In this document: in pieces, positions 7,752-19,100 of the stretch | How the letters are laid out: the number at the start of each line of letters is the position of its first letter | Position numbering within the stretch: position 1 is the stretch's first letter | Source of the DNA: a bacterium | Lineage (GTDB): Bacteria; Acidobacteriota; Terriglobia; Terriglobales; Acidobacteriaceae | Assembly (NCBI GenBank): GCA_026225095.1 | Contig: JAMFSC010000023.1 | Location: forward strand, 1 to 37,303 | Direction of reading: 5' to 3' | Length of the DNA: 37,303 nucleotides | Position numbers and translations under genes: made by a program | The notes under the pieces: model-generated | What the model was told of the DNA's origin: nothing | Seen by the model: only the letters and a program-made list of their open reading frames with translations | Databases searched by the model: none

Positions 7752-9972
7752 TTCGCGCATCGCATCCATTCTCAACCTGACCGGGATCCTGCTGCTTCTT
7801 GCAGCCGGATCCCGGCCTTCATTCGCAGCCCCGCCCTCCGACCCCGTCTCCTGGGTCAACCCCTATATCGGAACCGAAGCCGGCAAGATCGGCTACGGCG
7901 GCATGATGCCCTTCGTCACCCCGCCCTTCGGCATGACCGACTGGACCCCGCAGACGCGCCAGAACAAGATCAGCGGCGTCTCCTACAAGTACGACGACAC
8001 CAGAATTACTGGCTTCATCGGGACCCATCAACCCGCCATCTGGATGGGTGACTACGGCTACGTGACCCTCATGCCCCAGGTCGGCCCACTTCACACCAGC
8101 CCCGAATCGCGTGGCCTGGGCTTCACTCACACCGACGAGGCAGTTCATCCTGACCGCTACTCGGTCACCATGTCGACCGCGGACGGCAAACGCATCCGCG
8201 CCGAACTCACCGCCACCGAGCGCTGCGCCTACCTCCGCTTCATCTTCCCCGCCGGCCATACCTCCCGCGTCCTCATCGAAGCCTCGCGCCCCGGCATCGA
8301 TGGCTTCGCCGCGGTCGATCAGGTGAACCACGAGATCACCGGCTACAATCCCGATCGCATGGACAAACACCTGGGGCCCTTCGCGCTTCCGAACTTCAAA
8401 GGCTACTTCGTCGTCCAGTTCCGCAAGCCATTCCGCACCGCCGCCACCTACGGCCTGCCCAGCAGCGGAGAGCGCGGAGCCTACGCGGAGTTCGACACAA
8501 CCGCCAACGAGCAGATCGACGTGCGAATCGGCACCTCCTTCATCAGCATCGCGCAGGCCCGCAAGAATCTCGAGGCCGAGATCCCCACCTGGGACTTCGC
8601 CGCCGTCCAGCAGAAGCTTCATTCCATCTGGAACGACAAGCTCTCCCGCGTCACCGTCGACGGAGCCACCGACGACCAGCGCCACATCGTCTACACTGCC
8701 CTCTACCACGCCCTCCTCTACCCTCGGATTTTCTCCGAGCAGGGCCACTACTACAGCGCCTTTGACGACACCATCCACAATGGCGAGTCCTACACCGCCT
8801 ACTCCATCTGGGATACCTTCCGCGCCGAGAACAGCCTCCTCACGCTCCTTGCACCCGAGCGCATCCCCGGTATGATCACCGCCCTCCTTCAGGACTACAA
8901 GGAAGGCGGCTACATGCCCAAGTGGCCCAATCCCTCCTATACCAACATCATGATCGGCACGCACGCAGACTCGCTCGTCGCCGAGGCGATGGTCAAGCAC
9001 TTCACCGGCTTCGACTACGCCACAGCATGGGACGCTGTCTATAAGGACGCGATGGTCCCACCCGAAGGCGACACCAGTCGCCTCTGGAAGGATCGCGAGG
9101 AGCACACTCCTTACGAGGCGCGCGGCGGTCTCACCTACTTCAAGCAACTGGGTTACATCCCCGTCGACAAGACCGCCGAAGCAGCCTCCCGCACCCTCGA
9201 AGACGCGTACGATGACTGGTGCGTCGCCCAGGTCGCCCAAATCCTCGGCAAGAAGCAGGACGAGGCCCTCTTTCTCAAACGCTCGCAGAACTACCGCAAC
9301 CTCTTCAACAAGCAGACCGGCCTGATGCAGGGCAAGCTCTCGAATGGCCGATGGGCCGATCCCGACGCCGGATGGACCGAGGGCTCCGCCTGGGTCTACA
9401 CCTGGGCCGTCATGCACGATATTCCCGGCCTCATGGATCTCATGGGTGGTCCCGCCGCATACAACGCCAAGCTCGATCAGCACTTCGCCGGAGGACACAA
9501 CGTCCACAGCAACGAGCCAAGCCACCACTACGGCTACCTCTACGATTACAGCGGCCAGGCTTATAAAACTCAGGCCAAGGTACGGGAGATCGCCGAGGCC
9601 GAATACGCGAACCTCCCCGCCGGCCTCGATGGCGACGACGACTGCGGCCAGATGTCTGCGTGGTTCCTCTTCACCGCCCTTGGCTTCTATCCGGTCAACC
9701 CCGCATCGGGCGATTACATGATCGGCAGCCCGCTCTTCTCAGCCATGAGCCTCCGTCTTGCAAATGGCAAGGTCCTCCACGTCAACGCCCAGAACAACTC
9801 CCCAACGAACGTCTACATCCAGTCCGTCCGCCTCAACGGCAAACCTCTCAACACACCAGTCATCACCTACGACGAGATCATGCAGGGTGCCTCGCTCGAC
9901 CTGGTCATGGGGCCCAAACCAACGGGTTGGGCCTCAGCAGGTGTTCGCCCCATCGAGCGAGCGCTTCCGTGA
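7741..9972 (+). CDS. GH92-family exo-alpha-mannosidase
   Basis: A 743-residue glycoside hydrolase of family 92, whose characterised members are calcium-dependent, inverting exo-alpha-mannosidases. I prefer the ATG at 7741 over the in-frame GTG at 7708, because it opens directly into a signal peptide (MRFSSR, hydrophobic LLLLAAG, end near SFAA). Family marks in order are the N-terminal VNPYIGT, YSIWDTFRAE, GGYMPKWPN, WTEGSAW (Glu547, candidate general acid), HYGYLYD and DDDCGQMSAW (Asp632 to Asp634, candidate base region). The start overlaps the receptor stop by 11 nt with no good ribosome binding site, which suggests translational coupling. The signal peptide shows no lipobox, so it is probably periplasmic or secreted. 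The linkage cleaved cannot be read from sequence. Confidence 0.92.
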   Translation: MRFSSRIASILNLTGILLLLAAGSRPSFAAPPSDPVSWVNPYIGTEAGKIGYGGMMPFVTPPFGMTDWTPQTRQNKISGVSYKYDDTRITGFIGTHQPAIWMGDYGYVTLMPQVGPLHTSPESRGLGFTHTDEAVHPDRYSVTMSTADGKRIRAELTATERCAYLRFIFPAGHTSRVLIEASRPGIDGFAAVDQVNHEITGYNPDRMDKHLGPFALPNFKGYFVVQFRKPFRTAATYGLPSSGERGAYAEFDTTANEQIDVRIGTSFISIAQARKNLEAEIPTWDFAAVQQKLHSIWNDKLSRVTVDGATDDQRHIVYTALYHALLYPRIFSEQGHYYSAFDDTIHNGESYTAYSIWDTFRAENSLLTLLAPERIPGMITALLQDYKEGGYMPKWPNPSYTNIMIGTHADSLVAEAMVKHFTGFDYATAWDAVYKDAMVPPEGDTSRLWKDREEHTPYEARGGLTYFKQLGYIPVDKTAEAASRTLEDAYDDWCVAQVAQILGKKQDEALFLKRSQNYRNLFNKQTGLMQGKLSNGRWADPDAGWTEGSAWVYTWAVMHDIPGLMDLMGGPAAYNAKLDQHFAGGHNVHSNEPSHHYGYLYDYSGQAYKTQAKVREIAEAEYANLPAGLDGDDDCGQMSAWFLFTALGFYPVNPASGDYMIGSPLFSAMSLRLANGKVLHVNAQNNSPTNVYIQSVRLNGKPLNTPVITYDEIMQGASLDLVMGPKPTGWASAGVRPIERALP

Positions 9973-10134
9973 CGCTCATCGCGAGTAGCCGCAACCGGAT
10001 ACCCCTTCGAACCCATCCTGCCGCCCGCCGTTACCACCGGTGATACACTGGTAGGCGATCGGGAAACACTCCTTGGTCTCCCGCAACTGCACTCCGCACG
10101 AATTCTTTAGATCGCAAGAGGTTCCAACGCACCG

Positions 10135-10425
10135 ATGGTTTACGTTCTCGTCTTCCTGCATATCGTCGTCTGTCTCTTCCTCATCGGAGTCGTCCTGCTA
10201 CAGACCGGCAAATCCGCCGACCTCGCCGGAGCCTTCGGTGGTCAGGGTTCACAGACCGCCTTCGGACCACGCGGCGCCTCCAACCTCCTCACCAAGCTCA
10301 CCACCTACTCCGCGATCATCTTCATGCTCACCTCCATCAGCCTGACGATCATGCTGGCGCGTTCGGGCGGCGATCACTCCGTCCTCTCCGGCACCAAGAC
10401 CACCCAGACCACCCCCAAGAAGTAG
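10135..10425 (+). CDS. secG: Preprotein translocase subunit SecG
   Basis: A 96-residue small inner-membrane protein with the SecG pattern: a first transmembrane helix (about 3-20, VLVFLHIVVCLFLIGVVLL) running into the signature LLQTGKSADLAGAFGG, then a glycine/serine-rich loop and a second helix (about 56-76), ending in a polar Thr/Lys tail. SecG binds SecYE and assists SecA-driven protein export. A weak AGAGG box lies about 12 nt upstream. Nothing nearby is functionally linked, although this locus makes many exported proteins. Confidence 0.92.
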   Translation: MVYVLVFLHIVVCLFLIGVVLLQTGKSADLAGAFGGQGSQTAFGPRGASNLLTKLTTYSAIIFMLTSISLTIMLARSGGDHSVLSGTKTTQTTPKK

Positions 10426-10488
10426 CCTAAGCCCGTCCCCAGTCCCTTAATTCACCGGATCCCGGGGAGGGGGCTGGGCGATGGAGAA

Positions 10489-11130
10489 ATGCCCCTCATG
10501 ATCCACGAAATACTTTCCGTGGGCCCGCTCCAGTGCAACTGCTCCATCCTCGGCGACGAGACCAGCCGCGAGGCCATGGTCGTCGACCCGGGCGACGACA
10601 TCCCCCGCATCCTCGCCCTGCTCGCAAAGCATCATCTGACGGTCAAGCAGATCGTCATCACCCACGCCCACATCGATCACATCGCGGGAGCCCAGCAGCT
10701 CAAACGCACCACCGGCGCCCCCATCCTTTACAACCAGCTCGACCTCCCCCTCGTCCGAATGATGGACCTGCAGGCTAGCTGGCTGGGAATCTCGACGCCC
10801 GAGGTGCTCCCGCCAGACGTCGACCTGCCCGACCAGAGCACGGTCTCGATCGCCGGACTCTCCGCCAACATCCTCCACACCCCCGGCCACACCCCCGGAA
10901 GCCTCTGCCTTCACCTTCCCGCCCAGCGTCTCCTCTTGGCTGGCGATACCCTCTTCGCCGGGTCTGTGGGCCGCACAGACCTACCGGGTGGAGACACCAA
11001 GACCCTCCTGCGCTCGATCCACAATCAACTTCTGTCCCTGCCGGAGGAGACGAAAGTGATCCCCGGGCATGGTCCGTCCACGCTCATCGGCACGGAGCGT
11101 GACCATAACCCCTTCCTTCAAGCGTCCTAG
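10489..11130 (+). CDS. Metallo-beta-lactamase-fold hydrolase (glyoxalase II-like)
   Basis: A 213-residue cytoplasmic hydrolase of the metallo-beta-lactamase superfamily. The binuclear metal motif HAHIDH is present, followed by the later metal ligands in TPGHTPGS, GDTLFAGSVGR and the final GHG. Family members of this size include hydroxyacylglutathione hydrolase-like and persulfide dioxygenase-like enzymes. The sequence alone does not separate these, so I give no symbol. The start may instead be the second ATG at 10498, because the GGAG at 10483-10486 is too close to 10489 but 11 nt from the second. It follows secG by 63 nt and converges on the aminotransferase gene. Confidence 0.85.
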   Translation: MPLMIHEILSVGPLQCNCSILGDETSREAMVVDPGDDIPRILALLAKHHLTVKQIVITHAHIDHIAGAQQLKRTTGAPILYNQLDLPLVRMMDLQASWLGISTPEVLPPDVDLPDQSTVSIAGLSANILHTPGHTPGSLCLHLPAQRLLLAGDTLFAGSVGRTDLPGGDTKTLLRSIHNQLLSLPEETKVIPGHGPSTLIGTERDHNPFLQAS

Positions 11131-11201
11131 TTTCTATACCTTGCGATCATTCTGAAAAGCAGCACCTTACACGCACCACTTCCAACATTAACCTGCGTGG
11201 T

Positions 11202-12344
11202 TCAAGCCAATTGACCGCGGAGTAAATTGCATCCCCGTGCAAATTCATCTGCTGAAACGATCAGGCTCGCCACAAACCGTCCAGGTCCGGCGATCCCATA
11301 AAAGCTCGCAGGATGCAAGATCACCCCGCGCTCTTCCAGCAGGTTCTCCGCGCTGCCTACCTCGGCTGGCAGGCGCAACACCACGCTCCAACCCGCCTCC
11401 ACGGGTAGATATCCCAGCGCACTCCTCCGCAGACAATCCAGATTCTCCCGGACCCGCCGCTGAATCTGCCCCTGAATCTCCGACCGGCCAGCCATCCAAC
11501 TCGTCAGCGCCAGCTGCGCCGGAGCACCCATCGACAGGAACGTATCCGCGATCACCTCGAGCCGTCGCAGTGCCTCCTGCGCCCCCGGTCCAAGCGTGAC
11601 CACCCACCCAACCTTCATCTGCGGCAGTCCGGCCACCTTACTCAATCCACTGAGAACAAACGTCAGGCACCCCGCTCCTCCTCCGGCGAAGCTCGCTTCA
11701 TCCCCGAAGCCTTCCACCCCATAGTCCAAAAAGACCTCATCGACGATCAGTGCCAGACCATGTCGCGCACACATCTCCTCCAGCCGTTCTCGCTCTGCGC
11801 GCCGAGTCCAATGCCCGGTCGGGTTTGCCGGATGCACCACCACGATCGCCTTCGTGCGTGGGCCAATGCGCCGCTCCAACTCCGCAAAGTCAATCCACCA
11901 GCCGAAGTCAAAAAAGAGAGGATAGGTTCGCAGCCGAACATCCTCCAGATCCGCCAGATAGTCGAAGAGCGGGTATCCCGGCTGTGCCGCCAGCACCTCA
12001 TCGCCCGCGTCACACAGCAACCGGAAGAGGTATCCATAGGCCTCGCTTGTGCTCGTCGTCATCACCACCTGTTCTGGGCCCACCACCGCACCATGCCCCG
12101 CATAATACGAGCACACCGCCTCCCGCGCCGAAAGCATCCCCCGAGGATCCGCGTCGTAGACCAGTGATCCGACATTCCCAAGCGGTCCTAGAACCTGCTC
12201 CGAGTCATAGGTAAATCCACATACCGTCGGATTCGATACCGTGAGATCGCATAACACCCTCCCCGACGCCCGAGCCCACCGAATCGCCCCGGCAAGTCCA
12301 CTCTCCGCCGTATCCCACCCTGTTCGCTTCGAGAACGCCACCAT
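11202..12344 (-). CDS. PLP-dependent class I/II aminotransferase
   Basis: A 380-residue fold-type I aminotransferase of the aspartate aminotransferase superfamily. Recognisable are the N-terminal SNPTVCGF, the cofactor-contacting HPANPTGH, the DEVFLDYG strand whose Asp pairs with the pyridine nitrogen, and SGLSKVAGLPQMKVGW, whose lysine (about 236) should form the Schiff base, followed by a Lys where Arg is more usual. The frame runs 19 codons further upstream, but I take the ATG at 12344, which begins the recognisable protein. GGAAGG directly abuts it, so the start is not firm. The amino-acid substrate is unknown. It diverges from the HAD gene with only about 43 nt between starts, so their promoters must overlap. 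Confidence 0.85.
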   Translation of the reverse strand: MVAFSKRTGWDTAESGLAGAIRWARASGRVLCDLTVSNPTVCGFTYDSEQVLGPLGNVGSLVYDADPRGMLSAREAVCSYYAGHGAVVGPEQVVMTTSTSEAYGYLFRLLCDAGDEVLAAQPGYPLFDYLADLEDVRLRTYPLFFDFGWWIDFAELERRIGPRTKAIVVVHPANPTGHWTRRAERERLEEMCARHGLALIVDEVFLDYGVEGFGDEASFAGGGAGCLTFVLSGLSKVAGLPQMKVGWVVTLGPGAQEALRRLEVIADTFLSMGAPAQLALTSWMAGRSEIQGQIQRRVRENLDCLRRSALGYLPVEAGWSVVLRLPAEVGSAENLLEERGVILHPASFYGIAGPGRFVASLIVSADEFARGCNLLRGQLA

Positions 12345-12387
12345 CCTTCCATGGTATCGTCCCACTCCCCTACAATCAGTGCAGATC

Positions 12388-13035
12388 ATGCACACACCCA
12401 ATCAGATCCAGGCAGTTCTCTTCGACTATGGCATGGTGCTCTCCGGGCCGCCAGATCCAGCGGCCTGGACCCACATGCAGGCTCTCACCGGTCAGGACGA
12501 ATCGACGTTCAGGCACAGCTACTGGGTTCGACGTCACGAATACGACCGTGGAGACCTCGATGGCCGCAATTACTGGCGACACACCGCCCAACCGGAATCC
12601 CCTCACACCGTCCCGGAACACCTCATCGATGCCCTGATCGACGCCGACACCACCCTTTGGACCCAGCCCAATCAACCCATGATCGACTGGGCAATAGCCC
12701 TCCAGCGGGCTGGCATCCGTACTGGAATCCTCTCCAACATCGGTGATGCCATCGCCGAAGGCGTCCAGTCCCGTCTCCCCTGGCTTGCTGCCTTCGACCA
12801 CCGGACCTGGTCCCACGCCCTCAAGATCGCCAAACCTGAACCGGAGATCTACGCCCACGCCGCCGCCGGCCTCGCCACACCCCCCGAACACATCCTCTTC
12901 ATCGACGACCGTGAAGACAACATCGCCGCCGCCGAAAGCGCGGGCATGCACACCATCATCTACGGCACGCATGTCAAGTTTGTAGAAGAAATGTATGCCC
13001 GTGGTTTTGCATATCTGCTCCATCCAGAGGGGTAG
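12388..13035 (+). CDS. HAD-superfamily hydrolase (YihX/epoxide-hydrolase-like subfamily)
   Basis: A 215-residue haloacid dehalogenase-type phosphatase. The nucleophile motif is FDYGMVLSG, with Asp13 as nucleophile. The usual second Asp is Gly, a variant seen in YihX-like and epoxide-hydrolase-N-like members, so activity by the standard mechanism is uncertain. Motif II is SNIG, motif III the lysine in LKIAKPEPEIY, and motif IV FIDDREDN, which supplies magnesium ligands. The frame extends upstream to 12241, but that part is antisense to the aminotransferase, so I take the ATG at 12388. The substrate is unknown; small phosphosugars are typical. Confidence 0.82.
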   Translation: MHTPNQIQAVLFDYGMVLSGPPDPAAWTHMQALTGQDESTFRHSYWVRRHEYDRGDLDGRNYWRHTAQPESPHTVPEHLIDALIDADTTLWTQPNQPMIDWAIALQRAGIRTGILSNIGDAIAEGVQSRLPWLAAFDHRTWSHALKIAKPEPEIYAHAAAGLATPPEHILFIDDREDNIAAAESAGMHTIIYGTHVKFVEEMYARGFAYLLHPEG

Positions 13036-13194
13036 CCCAGGGAACGTGATCCGCGCCGCAGTTTATCCTCAAAGCGGAACGACCTTCCGCCCCATGCTAC
13101 CCCCGTCGTTCCGAAAGGTCTCACACGAGTTTCGCTGCTCCACGGATATTGAGGTCAGCCTGCACCCAGGGAACATCGCAGCCCCAAGGCCATC

Positions 13195-16100
13195 ATGACG
13201 TTCATTGCAACGCCGAAGACGAAGTGCAGGCCTGATCCAACCCGACCGAAGCGACCTCGACGATCCCGTATCTGGATCGCGCAATGTCTTGCTCTCACCC
13301 TCTACTGCATCGTCGCGGGAACCCTCTCCGCGCAGACAGCGACAGGGCCCCAGCAACTCGCCTTCGCGGGTCTCCGTGGGGCCGGAGGCCAGGGACAGTT
13401 CAACGCCGTTAAGACGGACGCATCGGGAAATCTCTATATCCTCCTCGATGAGAAGGATGGTGTCCGCCTTCTCAAGACCGATCCCACGGCCACAAACGTT
13501 CTGGCACAAGCTCACCTGGGGGCATCGGGCGACATTGGCCTCTCACTTGCTCTCGATCTCGCTGGGAATACCTACGTCGCCGGAACGACGTACTCCCAAT
13601 CGCTTACCGGAACTCCCGGTGCAGCGTTTCCGAATCGCGCCGATTCCTCGGTCAATTCCTTCATCGCGAAGTTCGACGGAAGCTTGAACCTCGTCTTCGT
13701 CACCTTCGCCGGGAGTGGCCATCTCGCTGCCACATCCATCACTGCCACGCCGGACGCTGTCTTCCTCACCGGACTTCTCTTCGCCTCCACCCTCCCCGTA
13801 ACCCCTGGCGCCATCGAGCAGGCTCCGGCGCCCGGAAGCTCCGAAAACGGCTTTGTAGAACGCTTTTCGGCAGACGGCAACACCCTCGTCTACGCCACCT
13901 ACCTCACGGGCGCCAGCGGGAACACCGCGCCCTCCTCGATCGCGGCAGACCCCTCCGATAACGTCTACGTAGCCGGCTACACCAGCGCCCCTGGATTCCC
14001 CGTCATCGCCGCCCTGGTCCCCCGAATTCCCTCAGCCAATTCCCTCGGTTCCGGCTTCCTGACCAGACTCACCCCGGCAGCCGACGCAATCACCTTCTCC
14101 ACCTTCATCCCCGGATCCGGCATCACCTCCCTCGCCTACGATCCCTCAGTCCAAAACCTCCTGCTCTCCGGCACCATCGACATGGGCCTCTTTCCGGTCG
14201 CGGTCGTCCAGTCGCCGGTAGTCGCGACTCCCTATCAAGTCCTCCTGAGCGTGTCGCTCGACGGATCGAAAGTCCTGAACAGCACCCTCCTCGCCCCCGG
14301 AACTCAGTCCTTCGTTACGCCCGCGGGAGGCGGAGCTGCCTGGGTCGATGGCCCGCTCAGCACCACGCTTCTGCCCCTTGCACCCCTCGCCGCCGAAGGA
14401 TCCGCCTTTGCCATCCACGCCACAGCCCAGGGTATCGTCGACCAGACCGCCCGCTTCGGAGCAAGGCCCACCACCGACCCCAACTACTCCGCCGCTTCGG
14501 TCAACCTCACCTCCCTCGCGGCCGATCCCTCCGGAAATCCAATCCTCGCCGGCGCCTTCGTCCCCACCACAAGCGCCGATCTCCTCCTCACCGAGACCTA
14601 CGATCTTCCCCTCAGCAACGCGCCCACAACCGTCCTTCCCTCCGCGGTCACCGACGCCGCCCAACCTGCCACAGTCTGCAACGGAAGCTCGTGCGGCGGA
14701 TCCGCAGGCTACCTCGCGAAGCTGATCGCCGGCTCCGACGCGCCCTCCCTCGCACTCTCCATCGGAGCCGCCCCTGACCTGCTCCTCCGCAACCTTGGCT
14801 CGGCCATGGCCACCCGCCTCCAGTTCACAGTCACTGGCTTCACCGCCGCCACCACATGCACCGACACCATCGCCGCCGGAGCCGAATGCGCGATAGCCCT
14901 CACCGGCTCCGGCCCTGGATCGATCACTGTCTCGGCCGCCAACGCGACCGCCCAGACATCGGTCCTCCCGGCACTCTCAGCCGCCCCCACCCCGCTGGCC
15001 TTCTCGCCCCGCGAACTCGACTTTGGGGTTCAGACCGCAGCCAGCGCTCCCATCCTCCGCAGCCTCACCGTCACCAACCTCAGCGAGACCACCCAGACCT
15101 TCACCCCCGACCTCGACGCCGGGGTCAGCCAGGTAGCCTCGCCGTTCAGCCTCGTTACCACCGACTGCGCCTCCTCCACCGGCGTCAACGTCAAGATCCT
15201 CGCCGCCGGCGCCAGCTGCCACATCACCTTCTCGTTCGCCCTCACCAGCACAACCCCCGATGGTCCCACCCAGGCAAACTGGACCATCGCCGCCTCCGGG
15301 AACCACGATGTCCTGCTCACCGGATACGCGCACTCCGCGGCCCTCAGCACCTCCACCACCGAAATCGGCTTCGGAACCCAGTTCTCCGGAGGCCTGCGCT
15401 CTCCACGCTTCCTCTATCTCTCCAACCACTCCGACTCCCCCGTCACCCATACCCCGGTCGCCCTGGAATCCAGCGCACCCTTCAAAGTCATCGACATCTG
15501 CCCCTCCACCCTCGTCGCCCATTCCGTCTGCCAGCTCCAACTCACCTACGAGTCCCCCGTCAGCCCATCCGACGACTCCTCCACTCTCTCCCTCGACCAG
15601 GGCATCTCCGTCCTCGTCACCGGCCAGACTCTCCCCCAACCCGGGGTCAACGACAATCCCGTCAATCCGTCCCTCACCGTCTCGACCTCTGCAATCACAT
15701 TTTCCGACCCTGTCCCCGTAACCGGCACCTCCGCCACGACCCAGATCGTCACCCTGGGCAACACGGGCACGACCCCCTTTTCCCTGTCCTTCAACCTCAG
15801 CGGCGACTTCACCTCGATCACGAGTTGCGGCCCAACCTTGGGTCCAGCCAACACCTGCGCGGTCGTCCTCACCTTTACCCCGAACGCCCCCGGATCCCGC
15901 CATGGCCTCCTCACCATCACTGCCGGAGCAGGAACAGCCCCCACGTACGTGACGCTCAGCGGAACCGCCACCGCCATCCTCCCCGCCAGCAACGGAACCC
16001 TCGACCTGGGATCTACCCCCGTGGGCGAGCCAATCGTCCAATGGTTCAAGATCTCCCAGCCCTTCCACAACCTCACCCTCTCCACCACCGGAGACTTCGC

Positions 16101-19100
16101 CGCAATCCTCGTCGAAGACATCGGCCTGGGTCACGGCAACCCCGCTCCCTCCTCATTCCGGACTGCTCTCTCCGGCTCCTGCCTCAACTGTTTTCTCGGA
16201 ATACAATTCACCCCCACCGCTTCCCACGCGCGCACCGGATCCATCGGCCTCACCTCCGCTCGCCAGGCTCCCTACATGGTCACGCTCATCGGCAACGGCC
16301 TCCCGCAGACCGGCCTCCTCGTCTCCCCGGCCGCACAGGACTTCGGCCCGGTTCCCCTCCACAGCACCAGCCAGACCCTCATCTTCGCCCTGACCAACGT
16401 CGTCACCTCCACCTCGACCAGCATCACCCTCACCCCGCCCACCACCACCGGAGACTTCGCCATCAGCCAGTCCCCCACAGGTGGCAGCCCCTGCACCGGA
16501 ACCCTGGCCCTCTACGCCAGCTGCCTGGTCCCAGTGACGTTCTCCCCCACCGCCACCGGGCCGCGCGTCGGCACCCTCACCTTCGAGACCTCCTCCGGCA
16601 CCGTCACCTCCACCCTCTCCGGCTTCGGCAACCCCGACCCCGGCATCTCGCTCGCTCCAACCGCCCTCACCTTTCAGAATGTTCCCGGCATCACCGCGTC
16701 CCGGCAGACCATCACCCTCACCAACACCAGTCTCTCCACCATCCAGATTGGCCCCCTCTCCACCGACTCCAGCCCCTTTGCCGTCTCGAGCCTCTGCGCC
16801 ACCCTGGCCCCCGCCGCCACTTGCACCGCCGCCGTCATCTACACCCCCACATCCGCCCCAACATCCGGAACCCTCTCGATCCCGGTGACCAGCCTCATTG
16901 GAGGATCTCCCGTCCTCACCGACTACACCGTTCACCTCACCGGTGCGTACACCTCGGCAGGCGCCAGTCTCCAGATCGTCCCCACCCAGCTCGACTTCGG
17001 CTCCGCCCCCACCTCCACCATCGGAAGCACCCGCACCTTCACCCTCAACAACCTCACCGCCCAAACGCTCTCTCCAACCATCTCCCTTCCGCGTCAGTTC
17101 GCCCTCTCGACCCTCGACTCCTGCCTCACCCTGCCCCCCTACACAGGCTGCACCTTCTCCGCCACCTATCTTCCCCTCACCGCCAGCAACGTGACCGGAA
17201 GCATCCTGGCCTCGGCCCAAACCCAGGCCAGCGCCACGCCCATATCCGCCATCGCCTACCTTCAGGCCTACGGAGCTCCGCCATCCGACGCCTCCCTTTC
17301 CATCACCGGCCCCCTCTCTCCCGGCACCGGTGTGCTCGATTTCGGCCAGGTCGTCTCGGGCCAAAGCCTCTCCCAAACGCTCACGCTCACAAACACCTCC
17401 TCCTCGGCCCAGACCATCACGCTTCGCCGCATCACCACCCAGCCGCCATTCCTATCTACCAGCACCTGCGGCCTCACCCTCCAGCCTCGCCAAGGCTGCA
17501 CAGTCACCATCACCTACTCTCCCCTCGACCAGGTAGTCTCCAGCTCCTCCGGCAGCACCGCCCTATCCAACGCCGGAATCCTCATGCTCGAAAGTGACGC
17601 GCCTTCGTCTCCCGACATTGTTAATCTCACCGGCTCCGCGGCTCCGGTCTCCGTCGCCACCCCTGTCAACAACTCCCCCATCGCCGCCTTCACCCTCTCC
17701 CAGGCGGCCCTGACCTTCCCGCTCACCCGAGGAGGCAACGCCTCGCCCGTCCAAACCGTCACCCTCACCAACACCGGAACCCTCCCGTTCCACCTGGACT
17801 CCCTGCGGACGCCCCCCGCATTCACCGTAACCAGCGTCTGCCCCTCCGCCCTGGCCCCCGCCGCCGCCTGTATCCTCTCCGTCTCATTCACCCCCCAGAT
17901 CGCCGGAGTCTACACCGGCGCCCTCGAGATCCTCTCCGACTCCGCCACGTCCCTCGACTTCATCACCCTCTACGCCACCGCCACCGACGCATCGATCCTT
18001 CTCTCCCCCCGCACGCTGGACTTCGGCACCCTCAACGTTGGTACGACCTCGGTCCTCCCCGTCCAGGTAACCAACGATGGCTCAGTTCCAGTCGTTTTCA
18101 CCTCCATCTCCACCCCGACCGGAGACTTCTCCGCCTCCGGCGATTGCCCCGCGCCCGGCTCCCCACTCGCCATCGCCACGAGCTGCACGATCCAGGTCGC
18201 CTTCGCCCCCACAATCCCCGGAACCCGTGCCGCCACCCTCGCCGTCTCTACCTCAGCCAGCTCCCTGCCCCTGACCGTCTCCCTCACCGGCATAGGAACC
18301 CAGTCTGACCTGCGATTGGTTCCGTCTGCCCTTGCATTCAATCCCATCGTCGTCGGAGCCTCGGCCACTCTCTCCCTCACTCTCTCGAATGCCGGCACCG
18401 CTCCCGTCTCCCGTCTCGCCTTCACCATCGCTGGAGACTACGCCGTCACCACCCCCTGCGCCCTCACCACCCTGGCACCCAACCAAAGCTGCACCATGTC
18501 GGTTACCTTCACTCCGAGCGCCACCGGTCCCCGCGCCGGAACCCTTACCCTCATTAGCTCGGATCCTGCCTCACCCAACGTGATCCCCCTCACCGGAACC
18601 GGAATCTCCAACGGAACCTTTACTCTCACCGTTGACGGGTCCACCACCTCCTCAGCGAGCGTCAGAAGCGGCTCTCCCGCTCTCTATACCCTCACCGTCA
18701 CTCCGGCTGGATCGTTCAACGGCAACGTGGTCCTCAACTGCACACCCATCACCCCGGCCCTGTACGCAAGTTGCTCCATCCTGCCCTCCAGCATCTCCCT
18801 CGCCGGTTTCCCCCAGAACGCAGCCCTCACCGTCAATACAGTTACCTCCATCCAGGTCGCGTCCACGCGAAGCCGACCTTGGACCAGCACCACCCTCTGC
18901 CTCCTCGCGCCCGGCCTCTTCCTTCTGTGGAGAACCCGCCGTCATCGCACTCACTTCGCGCGCCTGGCCGGAGTCGTCCTTTGCACCGTTGCAGCCTTCG
19001 CCGCGATCGCCTGTGGCGGCGGTCCCAATCCAAACCTCCGTTATGCCCTGCCGGGAACCTATCAGTTCCAGATCGCTGCAAGCTCGACCAGCGGAATCCA

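Noticed and set aside
7819..9528. 569-residue antisense frame within the GH92 gene
   Set aside because: Same cause: low-complexity Gly/Val/Asp composition and no ribosome binding site; the sense strand is clearly GH92.
10426..10488. GC-rich possible stem between secG and the metallo-hydrolase gene
   Set aside because: Pairing is interrupted and no T-tract follows; I could not settle a convincing structure.
14856..17597. 913-residue His/Arg/Pro-rich frame inside the giant gene
   Set aside because: An alternate-frame reading of the Thr/Ser/Pro-rich repeats. Its composition is what a shifted reading of these codons gives.
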